This document shows positions 24,974 through 33,134 of a stretch of DNA of 42,116 nt, one piece after another. The notes below the pieces were generated by a model. That model was not told the origin of the DNA and made no database searches. It saw only the letters and a program-made list of their open reading frames with translations. Every line of letters starts with the position of its first letter. Positions within the stretch are counted from its first letter, which is position 1. Origin of the DNA: a virus. The translations under genes were made by a program, and so were the position numbers. The DNA lies in IMG/VR virus record IMGVR_UViG_3300046810_000558, positions 1 through 42,116 of that record. One strand, given 5' to 3'.

Positions 24974-24999
24974 AAAAAAAGCCACCCGGGTTGGGTGGC
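24974..24999 (-). terminator. Intrinsic terminator upstream of lysis genes
   Basis: GCCACCC and GGGTGGC form a 7-bp stem with a 5-base loop, followed on the minus strand by seven T residues. It ends transcription from the 25021-26528 cassette, so lysis genes behind it should need antitermination by Q or their own promoter. Confidence 0.88.
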
Positions 25000-25020
25000 C
25001 TAATGATGGTTTAGTAGTAT

Positions 25021-25596
25021 TTAAAGTGATGTCTGATGGAACCTGACTGATAAGAAATACAGACCTAACAAAGTAGTTGTTATGATATTTATCAATATCA
25101 GTGAGTATAAACCTATGAAAATGGTCTTAAACGCCCATAAAAAATCAGGTGATATCAATTCGCCAAGTCCTGAAGAAACAGTCTTCCCTACAAGTATTGA
25201 AATCAGTCCTAAGCAAAACAAAAAGAAGCTTGCTAGGGCTAGATATCCAAATAGATAGCAAACGAACCTTCTTCGAGTTAGCTCCACTTTCAATTTGGTA
25301 CCACGGAATTTTTCAACTAAGGTTGGCGCATCACCAGCCATCACCTCATCAATGGTCGAGTTAGAAAAAGTGGATACGGCAGCAAGAGCTGCAATATAAA
25401 AGCCAATTAGAACTTGGAGTAAGCCATTGACTTGCACCAAAAGACCGGTGGTACCAACTAATGGAATTTGGTTTGGATAGAAATAATATACACACATGAC
25501 TATTACCGCCCCAATTAATGGGATTCTATAGTCGTACCATCTCTTTTCTTCATGTTTTATAAGGAGATAGCTTAACGGTGAAAAAAGTTTCATCAC
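25021..25596 (-). CDS. Unrecognised four-helix membrane protein of cassette
   Basis: A 191-residue protein with four hydrophobic segments: about residues 26-41 (RIPLIGAVIVMCVYYFYP), 52-77 (LLVQVNGLLQVLIGFYIAAL), 110-138 (RFVCYLFGYLALASFFLFCL) and 158-185 (TIFIGLYSLILINIITTTLL). Charged soluble loops separate the second and third. No signal peptide or enzyme motif is seen. It starts 11 bp after the cytosolic gene at 25608 and ends before an intrinsic terminator. Both genes are AT-rich against their surroundings and occupy the usual accessory site between Q and lysis. A membrane effector paired with a soluble sensor is one reading (as in two-gene anti-phage systems such as Kiwa), but I see no homology that proves it. 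Confidence 0.75.
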   Translation of the reverse strand: MMKLFSPLSYLLIKHEEKRWYDYRIPLIGAVIVMCVYYFYPNQIPLVGTTGLLVQVNGLLQVLIGFYIAALAAVSTFSNSTIDEVMAGDAPTLVEKFRGTKLKVELTRRRFVCYLFGYLALASFFLFCLGLISILVGKTVSSGLGELISPDFLWAFKTIFIGLYSLILINIITTTLLGLYFLSVRFHQTSL

Positions 25597-25607
25597 GAAA
25601 CCTCAAC

Positions 25608-26528
25608 TTATAACAGTCCCTTCATTTTTGTCTCAAGCTCTTGATGTATAGTGCTTTCGCATTGATTAATTCCATTACCCAAGAGAACTTTTTCGCTTTT
25701 TGTGAAGAGCTTAGTAGCAGCATCTTCGTTTCTATCCAGGTCCAAACTTGCCTGTCTTCCGTCTTTCGAGTAGCTGATCGAAACTTTTGTAAAGCCAGAT
25801 TTTTGACCTTTTCTTCTAAGTATTTCTAACAACCTTTTTTTATCCCTGAGCGGCGGCTGTTTGATTATTTTATATCTAACAGACCGCTCAGCAAGTTCAG
25901 TGTAATCTGTTTTGTCCATGCCACCTTGCTTACGTGTGCTAACCAGTTTTACGTTGTGTAATCTGGCCCCACTAAGGGTCTCCAACAGTGTTTGTGACCC
26001 GTGAGAAAAGATTGCTAACTTAGGCTTCAACTGGCACATGGCTTTGGTTGCAGGGTTTCGAAATTCTGAACCTGTGAATGCTTCGCGTAACATTGCGTTC
26101 AAAAAAGGCTCAATAATGGATTTACTAATCCCTGGGACTGATTCCACCAACGTTTTATAGTGATCTGCAGTATGTTGAACTACAGCGGTAGAGATAATTA
26201 TATGGCTTGAAACGGCGATCCCTTCTCCTGCGAGCTTTGGTTCAACCCTTAGGACACCTGTGTTCAACTCACCAAAAACTGGGTCAGACCCATTCTGGTC
26301 ACAGAGTTGGAGCAGTAGTACGGCTTCACTATCGCCCACATTATATGTCATTGCCGATATACGAACTGCACGTGTGCGGGTGTTATAGAGTCTTACTGCG
26401 TTCCCTGCATCCACAAGCATCTTCAACCGATTCAAGGTATCCGATATTGGAATATCAGGTGCTGCTGCATGAGTTGGATTGAAGGCAAAGTCGAAAAATG
26501 ACACCCATCTTTCATTGGTTGATAGCAC
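25608..26528 (-). CDS. Unrecognised soluble protein of cassette (306 aa)
   Basis: A 306-residue soluble protein beginning at a GTG (26528) with GAAAGGG six bases upstream. The N-terminal half is mixed alpha/beta (WVSFFDFAF, then RAVRISAMTYN and EPKLAGEGIAVSSHIIISTAVVQHTADHY in adjoining blocks). The C-terminal ~100 residues are basic (KIIKQPPLRDKKRLLEILRRKGQKSG), which would suit nucleic-acid contact. No catalytic signature is evident. It may belong to one of the uncharacterised phage DUF families of about 300 residues, but I cannot name it. It forms a two-gene unit with the membrane protein downstream. Confidence 0.75.
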   Translation of the reverse strand: MLSTNERWVSFFDFAFNPTHAAAPDIPISDTLNRLKMLVDAGNAVRLYNTRTRAVRISAMTYNVGDSEAVLLLQLCDQNGSDPVFGELNTGVLRVEPKLAGEGIAVSSHIIISTAVVQHTADHYKTLVESVPGISKSIIEPFLNAMLREAFTGSEFRNPATKAMCQLKPKLAIFSHGSQTLLETLSGARLHNVKLVSTRKQGGMDKTDYTELAERSVRYKIIKQPPLRDKKRLLEILRRKGQKSGFTKVSISYSKDGRQASLDLDRNEDAATKLFTKSEKVLLGNGINQCESTIHQELETKMKGLL

Positions 26529-26598
26529 AGAGAGACCCTTTCTGTTTATGGTTTTCCTGCTAACAACTTAAACTAAATGAAAAACAATTTGAAATACT

Positions 26599-26634
26599 TT
26601 AAGCTCAAACCACATTAAAAAGGTTTGAGCTTAA
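26599..26634. promoter_or_regulatory. Perfect 13-bp inverted repeat before the cassette
   Basis: TTAAGCTCAAACC and GGTTTGAGCTTAA are perfect inverted arms separated by 10 bases. There is no T run on either strand, so it is either an operator or a structured RNA element. It lies in the 140-bp gap between Q and the 25608 gene, where lambda has its late promoter and Q-utilisation site. Confidence 0.6.
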
Positions 26635-26668
26635 GCTGTGTGACAAAGTAACCACTCTTAACACAGTA

Positions 26669-27097
26669 TCAGGCTAATTTCGTAACGAACATCCTTCTAT
26701 AAATCTTTTTTGAAATTGTTTCCTGCGTCCAGCTATCCATCTCAAGTTCATAGCCGGTCATGATTATGCATGCATCTATGAACGTCTCCGCGATCATCAT
26801 CTGCTGTCTAACTTTACCCTCGGAGCATTTTTTCCATCTGGCGATAGTCGATTTCGATACGTCGTACATGTAATGAAGCATAACCAGTTCAAGTTCATCT
26901 TCACGTTTAGCTTTCTTCAGCATTCCGACAGCTGTGTCGATAATCATTCCGTCATTATCACTGCAGGAGAGTCTCGTTTTTTTGCTTGGCGGGAGAAGGC
27001 TTTTAAACATGGCGCTGGTAGGTGACCAGCCCACACTGCTACCTTCCTTCCCGGCCCAGCCGCCCCAACGTTCAAGCACTAATTGAATATCACGCAT
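26669..27097 (-). CDS. Late antiterminator Q-like protein
   Basis: A 142-residue protein starting MRDIQLVLERWGGWA, the signature start of the Q antiterminator family found in many lambdoid phages (phage 82/933W-related type). A C-terminal helix-turn-helix-like segment follows (LHYMYDVSKSTIARWKKCSEG). It loads on RNA polymerase at the late promoter and lets it pass terminators, several of which occur downstream. Gene position just before lysis is canonical. The AGCGGAGACA linker precedes it. Confidence 0.9.
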   Translation of the reverse strand: MRDIQLVLERWGGWAGKEGSSVGWSPTSAMFKSLLPPSKKTRLSCSDNDGMIIDTAVGMLKKAKREDELELVMLHYMYDVSKSTIARWKKCSEGKVRQQMMIAETFIDACIIMTGYELEMDSWTQETISKKIYRRMFVTKLA

Positions 27098-27111
27098 CTT
27101 TGTCTCCGCTA

Positions 27112-28116
27112 TTATTTTTTGCCCGTGGCGATCACGCCCAGTGACAGGGCTCTGTCGAGCGTTCGCAAAAGCATTTCTGGCTGAGTGCCGTACTTAGCTT
27201 CAAACGACCGCATGTCCGCATGAAGTTCATCGTGATGCGCTCTGCATAGCGGTATCACGAATAAGTCATGCGCTTTGGTTCCCGTTCCACCCTGGCCGTA
27301 ACCAATCAGGTGATGTGGATCATCAGCCGGCTTGCCACAACAAAGACAAGGCTGAGCTTTTGCCCACCGGGTATACTTTTCGTTGGTCCAGCGACGACGC
27401 TTGGGCCTCAACAGGAATGTTTCTGGTGTCTCCGGATCAATGGCCATCTCCAATACCTGCTTAGCCTGTTCCTCAAGAATACTGGTTGCCGTTCTTGAAG
27501 GGACAATCTCGGACTCCCGCATTACTCCAGTAGCTATCTTTTCTGCTCCCATCTTCAGAACGCGGCGCGCTGCCGGTTCAGGCATCAGGTCGATAACATT
27601 TTTGGTAGCGGCCCACCAGCAGAGTTCTGGAAGCGTCAGCTGATGCCCTTCTGGCAGATGAAAAGCCACCAGCGCTGACTGAATAACCCACTTAGCGGCG
27701 TTGGCCTGAGATATTGCCAGGAGCTTTGGAAGCGAGGCCATCTCACGCAGTTCATTATCGTGATGCCAGCACAACCTGACCGCGCCCTCTTCCGTTCTCA
27801 AGATGGCGTGATCTGTGGAGTGCCAGTCGCCGTGCCACTGACAGCCGTTGGTCTCTTTGAGATAATTCTCCAGCGCATCAATCCCGCCAGCGGCATTTAT
27901 TACCCTCTGATGTGTGAAGAACGACAATATGGCAGGATCGTCCAGTAGCGGCTGGCCTACATCAGCAACTGCCCCGGACGCATGACCATGCATGTATTCA
28001 GGTTCGCTGCTGATAAGGATTCGCCGTTGGTGAAACAAAGGCATTAGCTCCCGGCCGGGCTTCAACAACACCACGCCGAGATCGGACTGTACGCAGGGCT
28101 TGAGTAAAGCTCGCAT
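27112..28116 (-). CDS. DUF968 protein with C-terminal HNH-like domain
   Basis: A 334-residue protein. The C-terminal ~90 residues have CLCCG, DDPHHLIGYGQGGTG and IPLCRAHHDELH, the HNH-like zinc fold of DUF968 proteins. The N-terminal ~220 residues are the long form seen in lambdoid early regions next to Q. A nuclease or recombination-accessory role is inferred, since such genes sit where lambda has nin-region recombination genes. ATG 28116 is preferred, with GGGG six bases upstream. Confidence 0.8.
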   Translation of the reverse strand: MRALLKPCVQSDLGVVLLKPGRELMPLFHQRRILISSEPEYMHGHASGAVADVGQPLLDDPAILSFFTHQRVINAAGGIDALENYLKETNGCQWHGDWHSTDHAILRTEEGAVRLCWHHDNELREMASLPKLLAISQANAAKWVIQSALVAFHLPEGHQLTLPELCWWAATKNVIDLMPEPAARRVLKMGAEKIATGVMRESEIVPSRTATSILEEQAKQVLEMAIDPETPETFLLRPKRRRWTNEKYTRWAKAQPCLCCGKPADDPHHLIGYGQGGTGTKAHDLFVIPLCRAHHDELHADMRSFEAKYGTQPEMLLRTLDRALSLGVIATGKK

Positions 28117-28125
28117 CAATACCCC

Positions 28126-28929
28126 TTATGCAGCGCTGGAGCTGACCATTAAACGGATAAGTTCTTGTGCCTTCGTGTTGTAGAAGTGAGGCTGCGTCTC
28201 TCTTGGGTTGTTGGGGCTGGTGATGTTCTTTCCGAACGCCAACCCTTTACTGGTAATGGACCAGAACAGCTTCACTCCGTCGCATGCACGTGATGAATTG
28301 CTTGGCCGCGACATGCGCTCAACAATCCCAATCTCTTTTAAGCGTTGGAATGCATCAGCTGTGGGCAATTTGATGCCATGTTTCATCAGCAGTGTGGTCA
28401 GAGCCATTGTCGGACGACTTGACCCATCTACCGAGTCGGATGGTGCGTCGATAGCGTATGAGGGCATCATGTTTGGCAGACCAGCGAATTCCTGAAGCTT
28501 TTGGTAAGCGCCCAGCTTTGAAGAGTTTGAGAAGTTCAGCATGCGTGATGCTGATTCAAGGAGGATTACTCCCGCCTGCACCTGGTCAGAACGCTGGCTA
28601 ATTTGTTGCCCGGTTACTACTGCGTCGAAGGTTCGGATCACCTTCAGATTGAATACCGCGCTGATCCACATGGCGTACGCATACACCAGTTCTTTGCTGA
28701 CGTAGGTTCCCTGACTGGGTCCGCCACGAATCGACTCCACCGACCCGATGCTCAAATCTGAGCAACGGTCGATTTCTGCACACAGTGTCTTGATGTTCTC
28801 CTGACGGAAGAAGTTCGCCGGCTTATGCCGATCCTCTCCACCAGCAGCACGGTGTAAATCATTCAGGCAATAGCGCCCTGAGTTATCCTGGCGTACAGAA
28901 ACGCCATCAATTACGAGTAACTGATTCAT
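28126..28929 (-). CDS. KilA-N domain protein
   Basis: A 267-residue protein with an N-terminal KilA-N DNA-binding domain: DGVSVRQDNSGRYCLNDLHRAAGG, then KPANFFRQENIKTL, VSKELVYAYAMWISAVFNLKVI (adjoining blocks, residues ~8-110). The C-terminal half is a separate helical domain with a KHGIKLPTADAFQRLKEIGIV segment like those of antirepressor C-termini. Such proteins act as antirepressors or DNA-binding regulators in phages. The AGCGGAGACA linker precedes its ATG. Confidence 0.85.
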   Translation of the reverse strand: MNQLLVIDGVSVRQDNSGRYCLNDLHRAAGGEDRHKPANFFRQENIKTLCAEIDRCSDLSIGSVESIRGGPSQGTYVSKELVYAYAMWISAVFNLKVIRTFDAVVTGQQISQRSDQVQAGVILLESASRMLNFSNSSKLGAYQKLQEFAGLPNMMPSYAIDAPSDSVDGSSRPTMALTTLLMKHGIKLPTADAFQRLKEIGIVERMSRPSNSSRACDGVKLFWSITSKGLAFGKNITSPNNPRETQPHFYNTKAQELIRLMVSSSAA

Positions 28930-28985
28930 ACTTGTCTCCGCTTATTGTGGTTACGCTCGCCTGCATGCAAAACGTAACGAAGTGA

Positions 28986-29001
28986 CTGTATAAATATACA
29001 T
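28986..29001 (-). promoter_or_regulatory. Degenerate LexA-like half site
   Basis: CTGTATAAATATACAT has the CTG-(A/T)10-CA pattern with the final G replaced. It lies about 57 bp upstream of the KilA-N gene. It may equally be an AT-rich promoter -10 region. Weak. Confidence 0.2.
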
Positions 29002-29009
29002 CCCTGGCC

Positions 29010-29324
29010 TTATTCCGACAACGTGACATCGTTGTTTTTACGATGAAATTCATTGATCGTTACCTCCGCCTTACCGTGACATGTCACGCCACCCCATTCC
29101 ACTATCATCCGCTTAATCTAGTTGTCATCAGTCCACACTTCGGCATGAGTCAGGCTATCGAATAAGGCTTTCTGGAAGTTGACTAAATCACGCATAGCGC
29201 GGGGCGGTGGATAGAGGATGACGTGGTTATCAACTCCATTAGTGATCTGCTGAGGTTTTCGCTTAAGTTGCTCCCGTACAGATTCGATGGCATTCACAAT
29301 GATTATTCGCGTGGGATTGATCAC
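29010..29324 (-). pseudogene. rusA: Broken RusA-like Holliday junction resolvase
   Basis: The frame from 29324 encodes YPPPRAMRDLVNFQKALFDSLTHAEVWTDDN, matching the RusA core RRDLDNLQKAxFDALTKAGxWxDD (split here into two blocks). It then meets TAG at 29118-29120. Translation past the TAG continues in frame as IKRMIVEWGG and AEVTINEF, which is the normal RusA C-terminus, to a TAA at 29010. Family members have Q-I at this point, so CAG to TAG is the simple explanation. The second catalytic Asp of DLDN is Val here, and the N-terminal PPSxN region is missing. The gene is almost certainly inactive. Confidence 0.75.
29076..29087. repeat. Palindrome GTGACATGTCAC, copy 1
   Basis: A perfect 12-bp palindrome inside the rusA remnant. 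The same 12 bases recur at 40682-40693 near the other end of the early region. Confidence 0.6.
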
Positions 29325-29665
29325 CCATCCGTTTTTACTTGAGCACCGTTCGCAAATTATTAGGTCATCTTCAACATAAAAATCGTGACAAAACTAATGC
29401 GCAACTTTAATGCAAAAGCTGAAATTATGCTGTTTTCCAAACCTGGTATGCGAAGAGTAAACGCTGAAAATAGGCAACCCAGAAGTCTCAAAAATCGAAT
29501 GGGACATTTAAGCGGGACACTTACAAGCTAAGTAGATTGCCATAATATAAGGGATTAATGATGGACACTTACCGAAATTAATCTATAAACATAATTAGGT
29601 ATGTATATGGAAAGCCACAATACCATTATCAATAAGTCAAGAAAGCCACATTTTCTTTGCGGAAA
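29325..29665. other. AT-rich gap between rusA remnant and HNH gene
   Basis: About 340 bp without a convincing gene. The minus-strand frame of the rusA remnant stays open to about 29395 and reads FCHDFYVEDDLIICERCSS, with Cys/His spacing reminiscent of a zinc finger but no start codon with a ribosome site. The rest is AT-rich and may hold decayed sequence from the replaced rusA 5' end. Confidence 0.4.
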
Positions 29666-30694
29666 TTAAATATCCCTTCCTTGCTTCAACAGGCCCTTCA
29701 CTTTTTGGAAGGTGTAATAACCATTGGAAACTAATGATGCGTGATTTATTCTTCGTCTTACCCTAGCTTTATCCTGCATTCCAAAAATTACTTCCCTACG
29801 TAATGAAGGTTCCAATCCTTCCAACTCTTCTTCAGTGAAGAATTGAGCATTGAGGCTAGCTTTATTACGCTTTGCTATCCCAGCCACAAGATATTCAGCT
29901 CTTTCCATGATGCTATGAATAGCTTTATCTCCTAATATGCTATTACATTCCGGGCAAGATGGTATTGTATGACCTCTTCCATAATGGCGGCTACCTCCCC
30001 GCCATGCCATACTTATGACATGATCGCGTTGTAATCCTGAGCAGTTATCGCCACAATAAATACAGTGATGGTTATTGTTCGTATCATTCAAATCAGACAA
30101 ATCAACATCTTCTAATTCATTATATGACTCTGAATTATCTCCTTGATCTTCAACTCCTTCAATGATTGGCAGTGCTTCCACATCAATCAAAGGTGTTTCA
30201 TCTTCAAAAATCACTTCTCCCCCTAACGTTGGATCTTCACTTTTAATCCTTTTTGTAACATCTACTTTATTATCTCCACTAGCATTCTGCCAAAACTCCT
30301 CATCACTTAATTCTTCACCTTCCTGATCTCGAAGCATAGAACCATACATAGGTTTTGTGTTTATAGTTACTGATTTTGCGGTTATTAATTTATTAGAAAT
30401 TGGAACAGCGCTATAAACATACCCGTTTTTTTTAGATGTTATTTCGCATGTGTGAGTATCTGTTGAGTAGAATGATTTGAAAGCTTCTAGTGCGTATTCT
30501 TCTGTGATGAAAACACCATCAACCAAACCAAGCGAATTTTTAGCCATTGCAAAACCTATCAAATGAGAAATGTAAAGGGAGAGTCTACCCTTGTCAAAAA
30601 CCATCCCCTTAGATTGAAGAATGGCCAAACCCTCTTGTATATTATAACTTAAAAATGCTCCCCGGTACCATATCGATACTGCTGTCACACTCAT
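29666..30694 (-). CDS. HNH endonuclease with novel N-terminus, AT-rich
   Basis: About 342 residues if started at ATG 30694. The C-terminal half has an HNH zinc fold: CIYCGDNCSGLQRDHVISMAW, then SCPECNSILGDK (Cys pairs, catalytic Asp-His, Asn). The N-terminal ~190 residues match nothing I know and include a very acidic linker (EGVEDQGDNSESYNELEDVD). The gene is far richer in A and T than its neighbours and starts inside the MT-A70 gene by ~50 bp. The ribosome site for 30694 is poor, so the true start is uncertain. It looks like a recently acquired nuclease, perhaps mobile. Confidence 0.65.
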   Translation of the reverse strand: MSVTAVSIWYRGAFLSYNIQEGLAILQSKGMVFDKGRLSLYISHLIGFAMAKNSLGLVDGVFITEEYALEAFKSFYSTDTHTCEITSKKNGYVYSAVPISNKLITAKSVTINTKPMYGSMLRDQEGEELSDEEFWQNASGDNKVDVTKRIKSEDPTLGGEVIFEDETPLIDVEALPIIEGVEDQGDNSESYNELEDVDLSDLNDTNNNHHCIYCGDNCSGLQRDHVISMAWRGGSRHYGRGHTIPSCPECNSILGDKAIHSIMERAEYLVAGIAKRNKASLNAQFFTEEELEGLEPSLRREVIFGMQDKARVRRRINHASLVSNGYYTFQKVKGLLKQGRDI

Positions 30695-31274
30695 TGCCCC
30701 ATATATCCCATCCCTCTGACGGGCGGCGGGCGAACAGTTCAATGCGTGGCACATCGCCATACAGCTCTTCAAGCCTGAATCTGGCCTCTGCTGGTTTGGT
30801 ACTGTGTTCACCCTGGCATGAGTAGATCACCTGCTTTACCGAACGGCTGCTTCGCTCCAGCCCCGTTCCCCGGACTGCCACCAGCGCAGACTCCTGATTT
30901 CCCCGCGTGTAATTGCCGGGATTCATCCGGGTCTCAGCATTAAGCATGTCCAGCAGCTCGGTGAAGTCGAAGATAGTCTGCTCGGTGATCGCCTTATTGA
31001 AACGCTGCTCAGCCAGGGGGTTAAACTTCACCCATGTGAAGCATAACATCTGCCGGACACTGAACCCCCACGCCTCAGCCAGTTCACGCGCCTCTTCAAC
31101 GTGTGTCCCGGTGTACCACATCACCAGAACAGAGTTATCTTCAGCAAGCTCCCACACGGGGAGCCTCTTCAGTTGGGTCAGGTTCATGGTGTTGTAATGG
31201 CCATCGGCGGCACCGCGGCTAACGGTGTTGCCATACTGCCAGGGTGGATCAGCGTAGATGAGCCCGTATTTCAT
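30642..31274 (-). CDS. MT-A70 family adenine methyltransferase
   Basis: A 210-residue DNA N6-adenine methylase with the DPPW catalytic motif at residues 9-12 (IYADPPWQYG), a VLVMWYTG strand and the C-terminal ELFARRPSEGWDIWGNE block. Phage MT-A70 enzymes modify phage DNA and can protect it from host restriction. It overlaps the ParB-like gene by 4 bp. The last seven residues differ from the usual end, where the HNH gene begins. Confidence 0.9.
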   Translation of the reverse strand: MKYGLIYADPPWQYGNTVSRGAADGHYNTMNLTQLKRLPVWELAEDNSVLVMWYTGTHVEEARELAEAWGFSVRQMLCFTWVKFNPLAEQRFNKAITEQTIFDFTELLDMLNAETRMNPGNYTRGNQESALVAVRGTGLERSSRSVKQVIYSCQGEHSTKPAEARFRLEELYGDVPRIELFARRPSEGWDIWGNECDSSIDMVPGSIFKL

Positions 31275-32572
31275 TGAGCTGCCCCCGCCAGTTCGCCAAT
31301 CGCCTGCTTCACCGCCGCTCGTAAGGTGCGGATATTCGTCCAGCTGGCGCTCAGGGTGCAGTTCAGTAACTTCAGGAATTCAGAGGCTGATTTGACGTCG
31401 CTCTGACTCTCCCGGTACACGGTGCTGAAGCGCTGGAACATCTCTTCCTGAACGGCTTCATCCTGATAGTTCTGATTCACCCACTCGCGCAGTTCACTGG
31501 TGTCGCCGTAGTTGTTGATGTAACTGACAGCCTGGCGGATCGTCTCCTGTGGAATCACCACCGCCTCTGGATTCTCAACAGAGTCAGCTGCCCATGTGTG
31601 CGCATACTTCGACTGGCTGAAAGTGAAGGCTTCCATATCGCCGAACGCTGCCGCTGCACATGCCCAGGTGGCCACACCACTCTGAGAGATGATTTCTGCT
31701 TTGGTCAGCGGCAATGGGTTTTCAGTCACGTCGTCATCAGTAACGGCTTCAGGTGCATCACCCTTACCCCCTTTACGGTACTCAGTCAGGATGGCGGTGA
31801 TTTCATCCATCAGTTCTTCACGCACCACCAGCGATTTGCAGCCACCTGACATCATTCCTACTTCGGCATCCACCAACAGTTCGGCTAGGCGGCGGGCTTT
31901 AATGGCGCTGAACTGTGGCATAGCGGCGGCTTTGGTCAGTTTCTTCTTGCCGGCTGCTTTAGCCTTAGCCAACTCCTGCGTTGCAACACTGCCCGCTTTG
32001 GTACCGAATTCACGGGACATCGACACTGCTGTGGTTGCGGCCACTTCTCCGGCACGAACCATACCGATTAGCTCGTCACCGCAATCCAGTAACTGAAGAT
32101 GATGTTCAACGTCAGCTACCGAACGTTTTACTTTTTTAGCAATCTCCGCTTCAGTCCAGCCCTGGTTCATCAGACGCTGGTAAGCAGCGGCTCGTTCCAG
32201 CGGCAACAGCGCACGCCCCTGAGAACTGGTGACCATCAGCGCAATGCGATCAGCCTCTGACCCTTTAGCGTCTTTGCATTCCAGGCGGGCGACTTCATGG
32301 CCAGCTTCAATCGCCATCAACGCGCCGTAGTAGCGATGGTGACCATCAATGATTTTCAGGCCCTGCTCGGTAATCTGGACAATCAGTGCCGGGACTTCTT
32401 CGCCCTGAATGAACGCATCACGGAATTCTTCAACGTGCTGCAGGTCAATCTCACGAACGTTGTAGCCAGGCTCGACGTAAAACTCTTTCAGCCCTGCGTA
32501 ATAGGTTTTGCGTGGGACGATATCGGTTTTTGAATCATCGCGGTTCTTGTGTACTACTGAAAGTGAAGTCAT
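31271..32572 (-). CDS. ParB/Spo0J-like N-terminal domain protein
   Basis: A 433-residue protein. Residues ~25-110 form a ParB-like nuclease/CTPase fold with IIDGHHRYYGALMA, SSQGRALLPLERAAAYQRL and an HTH segment (EAEIAKKVKRSVADVEHHLQLL). The C-terminal half is helical and specific to phage members. No ParA lies nearby, so plasmid-style partition is unlikely. A role in replication or DNA modification with the adjoining MT-A70 gene is more likely (inference). Confidence 0.85.
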   Translation of the reverse strand: MTSLSVVHKNRDDSKTDIVPRKTYYAGLKEFYVEPGYNVREIDLQHVEEFRDAFIQGEEVPALIVQITEQGLKIIDGHHRYYGALMAIEAGHEVARLECKDAKGSEADRIALMVTSSQGRALLPLERAAAYQRLMNQGWTEAEIAKKVKRSVADVEHHLQLLDCGDELIGMVRAGEVAATTAVSMSREFGTKAGSVATQELAKAKAAGKKKLTKAAAMPQFSAIKARRLAELLVDAEVGMMSGGCKSLVVREELMDEITAILTEYRKGGKGDAPEAVTDDDVTENPLPLTKAEIISQSGVATWACAAAAFGDMEAFTFSQSKYAHTWAADSVENPEAVVIPQETIRQAVSYINNYGDTSELREWVNQNYQDEAVQEEMFQRFSTVYRESQSDVKSASEFLKLLNCTLSASWTNIRTLRAAVKQAIGELAGAAQ

Positions 32573-32691
32573 TTGCTTACCATCTCCATAACCAGAGCCA
32601 AAAAGAGCAGAGCAATCAATACGCTTGCGATGCGAATGCTGTGATAAAAAATTTCATGCCGGTTGAGGTGCGCCCGTAGTCTGCTTTTCAT
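32569..32691 (-). CDS. 40-residue single-helix membrane peptide
   Basis: ATG 32691 overlaps the TGA of the PerC-like gene (ATGA) and has GGAGGG upstream; its own TGA overlaps the ATG of the ParB-like gene (ATGA). The product starts MKSRLRAHLNRHEIFYH and ends with one hydrophobic helix (IASVLIALLFLALVMEMV). This tight chaining strongly supports a real translated gene. Function unknown. Confidence 0.7.
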   Translation of the reverse strand: MKSRLRAHLNRHEIFYHSIRIASVLIALLFLALVMEMVSK

Positions 32692-33134
32692 AAGTCCCTC
32701 CACAGATCAATGGCCGGAACGGACACAGAATTAACGCTGGAGACATCAGTCAGAATGCCAACGCAGCCATGACTTATGCAGTACTCCCGGCGTGTCGCAG
32801 CCTTGTCGCGGGCCTCTTCGTTGATGGTTGAATCCATCGCCTGAAGCCATTCACGGGCCGCACGTCGCCATAAACCACGCTTCTCCAGTTCAACAGCCTT
32901 CGCACGGTGCGTTTCATACTTAGGTCCGAGGCATGCCCGATCGGATTCCAGCGGTAAGCGGTAGAAAAATGGGTGTGCCTTACGCGCATAGCGGGTCACA
33001 ACTTCTTGCGTGTAAAGCTCGGTCATCAGCGGCTGGATCAGGCGGCGCGGTATACCTGCACCGTTGGCGATCTGCGTTGAAGTGCAGCCAGGGTTTTTTC
33101 GGACAAACTCGACAGCCAATTCACGAATATTCAT
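32688..33134 (-). CDS. PerC-like transcriptional regulator
   Basis: A 148-residue protein. Residues 1-60 are a winged-helix-like domain (GCTSTQIANGAGIPRRLIQPL). Residues ~80-120 carry the PerC signature AVELEKRGLWRRAAREWLQAM followed by RREYCI. PerC-family proteins are phage-borne regulators that can affect host virulence or fimbrial genes. Start overlaps the O-like gene's stop (ATGA). Confidence 0.8.
   Translation of the reverse strand: MNIRELAVEFVRKNPGCTSTQIANGAGIPRRLIQPLMTELYTQEVVTRYARKAHPFFYRLPLESDRACLGPKYETHRAKAVELEKRGLWRRAAREWLQAMDSTINEEARDKAATRREYCISHGCVGILTDVSSVNSVSVPAIDLWRDL

Noticed and set aside
25021-26528. Direct assignment of the two-gene cassette to Kiwa (KwaA/KwaB)
   Set aside because: Only general layout (a four-helix membrane protein plus a ~300-residue partner) is similar; gene order is reversed and I see no diagnostic motif.
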